Source: Polysphondylium violaceum
Lineage: Eukaryota > Evosea > Eumycetozoa > Dictyosteliales > Dictyosteliaceae
Length of the DNA: 64,000 nt
Direction: 5' to 3'
NCBI GenBank assembly: GCA_000277445.1
Contig: AJWJ01000037.1
Coordinates: 1 to 64,000, forward strand
Part shown: piece by piece, positions 57,301-64,000 of the stretch
Layout of the letters: every line of letters begins with the position of its first letter
Numbering within the stretch: the stretch's first letter is position 1
Notes under the pieces: generated by a model
The model's input: the letters and a program-made list of their open reading frames with translations, nothing else
Database searches by the model: none
What the model was told of the DNA's origin: nothing
Made by a program: the position numbers and the translations under genes

Positions 57301-58863
57301 ATTGGTAAAGGAGGTTTTGGCAAGGTGTATTTAGCAAGAAAAAAAGACTCTACCGAAATTGTTACTCTCAAGGTCATTAGAAAATCCAGTTATCACAGAG
57401 CCAATCAAATGACCTCGGTCACCAAAGAAAAAGAGGTGATGATGATTCCCCACTCCAACAAAGACCACTCTCAATGGATCACCAGACTACTATACAGTTT
57501 CCACGACTCCCAATACCTTTACTTGGCCATGGAGTACCATTGCGGAGGTGATTTTAGAGCTCTTTTAAACAACTTGGAAACTCTCAACGATGATATGGCT
57601 CAATTTTACATTGCCGAGATGATATTGGCCATTGAAAGTCTACATAAACTAGGCTACATTCATCGTGATCTTAAACCAAGCAACTTTGTATTGGACAAGT
57701 ATGGTCATTTAAAACTCATTGATTTTGGACTCAGTAAGGAAGGCTTTATCTCGAGAAACTCAAAGTATCACACCACATGGAAGAATCTTCGAGAAGTTGA
57801 TACTCCACAAAGCCATAATATATTTGCAAAACTCAAGGGTAGAAATCAACCAATTAAAAAGAATATTTCCTACTCTAAAGTTGGCTCACCTGAATATATG
57901 GCACCAGAAATGTTGGAAGGCAAAGGCTATGATTTAACCTATGATTTTTGGTCTTTGGGTTGTGTATTTTTTGAAATGTATGTTGGTGAAACTCCATTTG
58001 GTGGTGATACTCCAGAAGAAGTATTTAAAAATATTTTGGATTGGAAAAATATATTGAATTGGAATGATTTTTCTTCATTCTTACCACCTTTGGTTATTGA
58101 TTTATTGAAAAAGTATGTTTTAATATAGATATAGAAATATTGATTATGGTACTAATTATTAAATTACTACAATTTTAGATTATTATGTGAACCAGAGAAA
58201 AGATTATTAATTGATGAAATTAAAGCACATCCATATTTTGAAGGATTGGATTGGGAAAATATTAGATCCATTACACCACCATTTGTTCCTCAAGTACAAA
58301 ATGAAATTGATACATCTTATTTTGAAGGTGCTGAAAATATTTTGGATGAGGAGGAAGAATCTGCTCAAAATGATGATATTGTAGAGGCTGCCAAAGAAGC
58401 TAGTTCTGGTGCACAAAATCAAATGGATGAAATTGATCAAGAAGATACTAGTTTTAGAAGTATGCCATTTGGTGGTTTCAATTTTCAACGATTTCCATCG
58501 ATTGTCGAGGGTGCCCGTGCCAAAGGTTTGTTAAAGAGTTTTTATGTCGAAGAGAAATGTGTGTCCAGAGCTACCAGTGTCTCATCCATTGTCTATAGTC
58601 CACCTGGAGGCTCTTGTGCCAATTCACCATTGATTCAATCCTCAAATACAACAAACTCCTCTTCAGGTACCAAATCTGTATACAGTCCTAGTCCATCCAC
58701 TACTCCCACCCCAACCTCTCCAAACGTTGCCGGCTACCAACATAAAACCACAATGTTGAGGATTTCATCTAAAAATATATCAACTCCACAAACCAACAAT
58801 ATTCCAAATCCCTCATCACCATTAGGTAATAGTGGTAATATCATACAAACCTCGAAAAAATAA
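54337..58863 (+). CDS. NDR-family AGC serine/threonine kinase with long N-terminal extension
   Basis: Two exons: 54337 to 58112 and 58179 to 58863, giving 1486 residues. The first 600 residues are Asn/Ser/Thr-rich and disordered with SP and RSxS sites. Around residues 626 to 785 a folded segment ([12 protein letters not shown] ... [12 protein letters not shown] ... [16 protein letters not shown]) looks like a ubiquitin-fold or Ras-association domain. The kinase domain starts near residue 983: [16 protein letters not shown], the ATP-site Lys in [43 protein letters not shown] and [12 protein letters not shown]. All catalytic residues are present. An insert of about 40 residues lies between DFG and APE, the NDR/LATS feature. 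The AGC tail has [18 protein letters not shown]. It may be the ndrC or ndrD orthologue; I cannot tell which. Confidence 0.88.
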
Positions 58864-59123
58864 TAATAGATATATAGATTTTAACAAATTAAATTGAATA
58901 CCACCACTTTCCTCAAATAAATTCTTTGTCCTAGTTTTTGTAAAGAAAAACAAAAGGTACCCATATATATTATATATATTAAAAAACACACAAGACTTTT
59001 TTTTTATTATTTTTCTATTTCTTTTTTATTTCTTTAGATTTCCTAATATATTATTAAATTGATAAAATAAAAGATTAGTATACATATCTCAATCTTTTGA
59101 AAAAGAGTTGTTTCATTCATTAA

Positions 59124-59775
59124 TTAAACTATACTTACAGATGGAACTTTTTCTAAACATTCTTTTAAAAGTTTTTTGTGTTCAGATTCGCTATCTAAAT
59201 CAACTAAAGCAATAGAGGTTGGTCTTTTGGTAGAACTAGCAGTTCCTAATGATTCTTTTGATGGAACGTAAATATATTTAATACCTGATTCTTCTAACAT
59301 AACTGGAATGTGTGAAATAACATCGATTGGGGTGACATCACCAGCAATGATACAAATTCTATTTTAAAAAAGATTTTAAAATTAATATATGGTTTCCTTA
59401 TTGTTTGTTTGTTTGTATGTTTTAAATTGTTGGATTGATTGATTTTTTACTAATCAATGATTCTTTTTTTTTTTTTCCTTCTTCGATTGTACATGAGTGT
59501 ATATAGAAATTGCTTCTATAATCTAGATTATCAATCAAAAAAAACAATAATAACACAACAACAATAATAATTTACCTGTTCTTATTTTTGCTATCTTTAG
59601 TCTTTTTAATGTGTTTGACAACTTCTTTGACACCTCTGCTAACCTTTTTATCTTTTGAGGCCTTTTTGACCAACTTTAATAACTTGAGAGTGAGTTTTGG
59701 TTCAGCAAGTGGCTTAGCAATTGGTGAAAGATATAATTTCTTTTGAGTTGATTCGCTTTCACTATCAGATGACAT
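59124..59775 (-). CDS. nola2: H/ACA ribonucleoprotein subunit NHP2
   Basis: Exon 1 is 59775 to 59576 and exon 2 begins at 59358; AG+A at the junction gives KNR-ICIIAGDVTPIDVISHIP. The L7Ae/NHP2 fold is complete: LYLSPIAKPLAEPKLT, KASKDKKVSRGVKEVVKHIKK, CIIAGDVTPID, IKYIYVPSKESLG, and KECLEKVPS. NHP2 is a core protein of H/ACA snoRNPs that guide pseudouridylation and also of telomerase in some eukaryotes. The C-terminus is uncertain. Unspliced, the frame stops at 59124 after four more residues. A consensus GTAAGT donor at 59138 could instead join an acceptor at 59043, adding GAA ATC and stopping at 59034. Length is about 143 or 141 residues. Confidence 0.92.
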
Positions 59776-60118
59776 TGTTATTATCTACAGGTATATATAT
59801 TTATGAGTCGTCCTAAATAAAAATGATTACAATAAGCGCACAAAAAAACGAATACGACGATTTTTTTTAAAAAAAAAAAATTCGAAAAAAACGTTTTTTT
59901 TTATTTAATTTTTTCGTTTTTTTTCTTATCACTTCCGCTATCAGTAAATCTCTATGGATTGTTGTTGGTTAATTAGTTGTAAAACAAAAATATCAGTATA
60001 AGTTTCATGAATAAAGAAATAAAGACACACAAGGTATTTGATATTAATAAATATATACTTTTTTTTATCATGGAAAAAAAAGTTGAAATTAAATTTTTAT
60101 TGGTATAAAAAAAAATAA
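59776..60118. promoter_or_regulatory. NHP2 promoter interval
   Basis: A+T-rich with long A and T tracts at about 59860 to 59925. No ORF was seen. Confidence 0.45.
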
Positions 60119-63105
60119 TTATGTACAGTTCAGGATAAACTTCAATTGACTACTATTATTAGAGTTATCTTCTATTTGAGAGTTGTTGTTATTGGTTGGA
60201 GCTTGATAGTTATTGTTACTATTATTATTCATAATGTTTTGTAATTTCTCTTGTTGTTTATTATGGGTGAGTCTTGATGCCAACTCGGCAGCTTCCATAA
60301 CTTTTGTAATTTCAGACATTGATTTTACTTCTGGTGCTCTATTATTATTCAACTTTGAATTAAACATTGATTTCTTGAGAGAATTATTTTGTGCTTGTGA
60401 TGTCATTCTCTCAAAGGTATGATTATTGAGTGGAGTAGTAATGGCAGAGCTAGAGATCATGTTGTTTTGAATATGATGATGATGTTGATGATTTCCAGCG
60501 GCAGAGGATGGTGGATTCAAAGAGGAAAACTTGAATGTTCCTGCCAAATCTGGTCTACTTGGTGAAATCATTGATTGAATAGAATCTTTCCATTCACCAA
60601 ATCCATACATTTGTTGTTGAGAATTTGGGTTTTGATAATGATGGTGTTGAACAGACATATAGGATGAAGTAGGTGATTTTGGATTGCTTTGATGAAGAAT
60701 TGAAACATAACTATCCAAATCCATTTCTTTGGTAAGCCTAGGCTTTTCAACACTAGTAGTTGGTGGTGATAATGGACGATTAAACTTAGGATTATGAACA
60801 TGATAGTGTTGTTGTTGGTGGTGATTATGATTATGATTATGATTATTATTGTTATGATTATTATTAATATGATCTTTAATTGGAGAAATATTGACAACTT
60901 CAACAGTTGATTGATGGTTATCTTCAATTTTATCAGAATCATGGAATGTTTCATCACCAATGTCACCACCACTTCCACTACTTGTGTAGCTTAGACTACT
61001 AATACTTGAGGAAGATGATGAGCTGGTGGTACTGGCGGTACTTGTATTATTATTTTCAACACTACTATTTGTATTATCTTCTTTGGGACTACTATCCATT
61101 AAATCTTCTTCAGGAATTTCAATAGCTTTTGTTGTAGTTGATTCATTTTCTGCAACAGTTGATTTAGGTTGTTGTTCAACAATTGGTTGTATTTGTGGTT
61201 GACTAGGTGGTGGAGTTGGTTGTTCAATTACTATTGGTTGTTCTTGATTATTGGTAATTGATACTTGAGGTTGAGTTACAGTTGGTTGTTGTTGTTGTGT
61301 TACAGGTTGTTGTTTAGATTTTATATATATTGCCAATTCAGAAAGACCTAAAGAAGTTGAACTTGCAAGATCTTTATATTCTTGAAATATAGTAAAAACT
61401 TGTTTTTCCTTTTCCTTTAATTTATCTTGCATATTCTCTATTGTTTTTAATACTTTTGAAAGAGGATCATCGTCACTTGAAAGACTAGTATCCATAAATA
61501 TATTCGATGATGATGATGTTGTTGTTGTTGTTGTTGTTTTTGGTTGTTGATTATTATTACTATTATTATTATTATTACTATTACTATTATTATTATTAAT
61601 ACTATTGCTATTATTACTATTATTATTGACTTTTGGATAATCATCATTCATTTTTTGTTTTTTGTGTGGAAAGGCATTATTGTTACTATTATTGTTATTA
61701 TTATTATTACTACTATTATTATTATGACTATTATTGATTGGAATATCATCATCGACATCATCTTCATCTTCATCATGAAGTCTTTTCGGTGAAAGATAAT
61801 TTTCTTCTTTATCACAACCAACCATGATCTCTTCCAATTCTTCTGGCTTATTCGCAGTCCAAGGATTAGTTAAATATTTTAATTTCCAAAAGCCATTGCA
61901 ACCCAATTTTTGAATACCAGATTTAAATGCTTTTGAATGAGATAATGCATCCTATATAGATATAATAAGTATTTGTTTTTTTAAACAATAAACAATAATA
62001 TACAATACATACTTGAATTTGTTTTTTCCATTTAAATGATCTGCTTTTTTTTGGACACAAGAGATCCCAATGATCAGAAACAAAATTATATACATCTTTT
62101 TTCAAAGAAAAGAATTCTTTTTCTTCGTTCAACATTTTCAATGAATAAAACACCACCCACAAAATAATTGACCATGATGAACGTGGTGAAATACACGAAG
62201 GTGTTAGTTGAGTACAGAGGGGACAATCCTGTTTTGAGCAGCCTGATCCAACTCCTGGATGAGATACCAATACTCCTTTTGGATAACCTTCATTTTTATT
62301 TAAATTACTGTTGTTTTTGGTTTGTTGAGGTTGTTGGTGTGGTGGTATTTGTTGAGGTTGATGTGGTTGTTGTAAATGATGTTGTGGTGGTGGTGGTGGT
62401 GGTGGTGGTTGTTGATGTTGAGGATGCTGGGGATTACCAACAAAGCTTTGTTGTCGTTGTTGCTGTTGTTGTTGTTGGATGTGAAATGCTTGGTTTTGTT
62501 GATTTTGGTGAGATGTATAGTGTGATGATAGCGATGGCGATGAAATTGGTAAAGGAGGTGGATACATTGGTGAATAACTACCTCCTAAATTTAATGGACT
62601 ATGACCATACTCTGTTCTATGGTATGGTTGTTCTGATTGCTGTGGTTGTTGAGTTTGTTGTGGTTGCTGATGATGATAATATCTATTTTGATTATTATGG
62701 TGAATGTGTGACATTTGTTGTTGTTGTTGATGAGTAGGATAACCCTGCTGATGATAGTTTGGTTGTGGTGGAGGGTTATTTCTACCCATCACACTTGATT
62801 GACTATAATCATTGGTCATATTTGCACTACTATTATGATTATTATTATTATTATAGTTTTGGTGTATTTGACTACTATTATTATTTACAAAAGCTGTTGG
62901 TGACAGTTTATTATTATTATTATTATCAATGCTATTACTGCTGTAAAGTTGAGGAACACCACCAACAGTAGGTGGTCCCGGTGACGACAATAGCAGGTGA
63001 TGAGATGATGTTGTTGATGATTGAGGCGATACCACACCTTTGTGATAGGGTGGTGGTGGTTGTTGTTGCTGTGGATGATTTTGTTGCTGTTGTTGTTGTT
63101 GACTG
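60119..63105 (-). CDS. Q/N-rich nuclear-type protein with ASH2L-like winged-helix segment
   Basis: Two visible minus-strand exons: 63105 to 62013 and 61951 to 60119 (intron 61 bases), at least 974 codons. The frame runs into exon 63105 from a TTATAG acceptor and has no ATG nearby, so a first exon upstream is missing from this model. Long Gln, Asn, Pro and His tracts surround one folded segment that spans the intron. It starts with CSKQDCPLCTQLTPSC, possibly a small zinc site. It continues with SWSIILWVVFYSLKML, then FFSLKKDVYNFVSDHWDLL and KWKKQIQ-DALSHSKAF, and ends NGFWKLKYLTNPW. The spacing of FSxxKDVxxFVxxHW and the basic WKKQI stretch recalls the winged-helix of ASH2L. The tail is acidic, Ser/Asn-rich, with one predicted coiled coil (LKTIENMQDKLKEKEKQV). 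A chromatin or transcription role is inferred. Confidence 0.72.
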
Positions 63106-63544
63106 CTATAATCCAATTAAAAAAAAAAAAAAAAAAAAGATGTTAATAAAAGGCTATTTGCATCTATGTGTTAATTAAAATGTTCCTAAAACCGATATAA
63201 CAAAATATTAAAAATTTTTGAAAAAAAAAAAAAGAAAAAAGAAATGAAAAAAAAAAAAACAAAAGGCTATGGTTTGTGCCTGGAATGGTAATAGCAATTT
63301 AAGTTTTTATACATTTTCGTCGACGAAAAAGAAAAAACAGTTGTCGCTTACAATTCTATTTGAAGAAAGATTTGAGTCTTTTTTTGGATGACGATGAACT
63401 ATATGGCGGTGGTTTTTATAAAAATTGCTTATTTGGAATTATGTGTGAGACACCAAGTATGTTTTTTATTATTATTTTCATTTTCAACTCAACGAGTCAA
63501 AAGTTTTTGTTTTTGTTTTTGTTTTTGTATTTGTATTTGTACAA

Positions 63545-63575
<31 letters not shown>

Positions 63576-64000
63576 TTTGTGAAATTAAATTTTTTGTTGT
63601 CGATGGTTATTAATTAATTATTGTTATGGATGAGATTGGTGGATTTTAGGTTATCTTGATATGTAAATGGAATTTAAATATTATATAAACTTGATGGAGA
63701 AGTATGTGCGTCAATATTAAAAAAAATAAAAAATAAACAATATTCTCCCCAAAATGTATTTATAATTTTATATGTGGATTACTACTATAGTTATGTATAC
63801 AAAACAATAAATTTAAATTGGTGTGTGAGGTGGTTTGATTGATTGTAAAATTCTATATGTGGTGATATATGTGTATGCATATATATAGTGTGTATGATGT
63901 AGGTGAGATGAGTTTGCCTTACAAATTGTCAATTACTAATGAAACCACACTAATAATAGTTAGTTATCTATAATAATAATATATCTATTTTTTTTTTCCT
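63106..64000. other. Upstream region of the Q/N-rich gene
   Basis: A+T-rich DNA with long homopolymer runs. It should contain the first exon and promoter of the gene at 60119 to 63105, but no ATG exon with a good donor could be singled out. No other gene was seen. Confidence 0.4.

Noticed and set aside
59034-59123. Third NHP2 exon as certain
   Set aside because: Both a spliced and an unspliced C-terminus are plausible; the coding part of the exon would be only nine bases including the stop.
62168-63178. Long plus-strand ORFs opposite the Q/N-rich gene
   Set aside because: Val/Asp/Tyr runs are the antisense reading of CAA and AAT codon tracts.

Overview
This window is nuclear DNA from a social amoeba (Dictyostelia). 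The evidence is A+T-rich intergenic DNA with long A and T tracts, short A+T-rich introns of about 60 to 270 bases bounded by GTAWGT and TAG, asparagine and glutamine runs in otherwise ordinary proteins, compact spacing, and clear amoebozoan or opisthokont-type housekeeping genes. The intergenic DNA is richer in CA/GT repeats and less extremely A+T-rich than I would expect of D. discoideum, so another dictyostelid group is more likely; I cannot name the species. No plasmid, viral element, transposon, CRISPR array, rRNA or convincing tRNA was seen.

Layout. 0.5-4.1 kb: a lysosomal di-N-acetylchitobiase (-) and a secreted, probably GPI-anchored beta-helix protein (+). 4.3-15.3 kb: four FAD-dependent oxidoreductases (secreted GMC oxidoreductase, mitochondrial AIF, PYROXD1 and mitochondrial adrenodoxin reductase) with one MFS transporter between them. 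15.5-18.7 kb: PRMT5 (-) and an unrecognised protein (+). 19.1-22 kb: GDP-mannose 4,6-dehydratase facing a GT10 fucosyltransferase-like gene; a second GT10 gene lies at 32.7 kb. 22.2-23 kb: a small methyltransferase. 23.3-31.3 kb: a membrane-anchored beta-lactamase-fold protein lacking the catalytic motifs, followed after 127 bp by a 1952-residue NLR-like protein (trypsin-like protease, NB-ARC ATPase, then about 18 repeats of about 41 residues). 31.5-36.4 kb: an SGNH/CE2-like esterase, the second GT10 gene and a membrane-anchored M28 peptidase. 37.1-37.7 kb: a probable pseudogene. 37.9-40.3 kb: methylcrotonoyl-CoA carboxylase alpha. 40.3-43.8 kb: almost gene-free, with one odd ORF interrupted by a stop. 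43.8-46.9 kb: an ankyrin-TBC RabGAP. 47.3-50.1 kb: a 65-residue secreted protein (-) and a mitochondrial FZL-type dynamin GTPase (+). 50.2-51.2 kb: eIF3j (-). 51.2-54.3 kb: gene-free. 54.3-58.9 kb: a large NDR-type AGC kinase. 59-59.8 kb: NHP2 (-). 60.1-63.1 kb: a Q/N-rich nuclear-type protein with an ASH2L-like winged-helix segment (-).

Functional links. GMD makes the precursor of GDP-fucose, the donor that GT10 enzymes use. The chitobiase, esterase, beta-helix protein and GT10 enzymes suit lysosomal, secreted or wall glycan work. The most striking locus is the protease-NB-ARC-repeat protein, whose architecture is that of a STAND/NLR immune or cell-fate switch. Multi-exon gene models below were built by eye from splice consensus, reading frame and family conservation.
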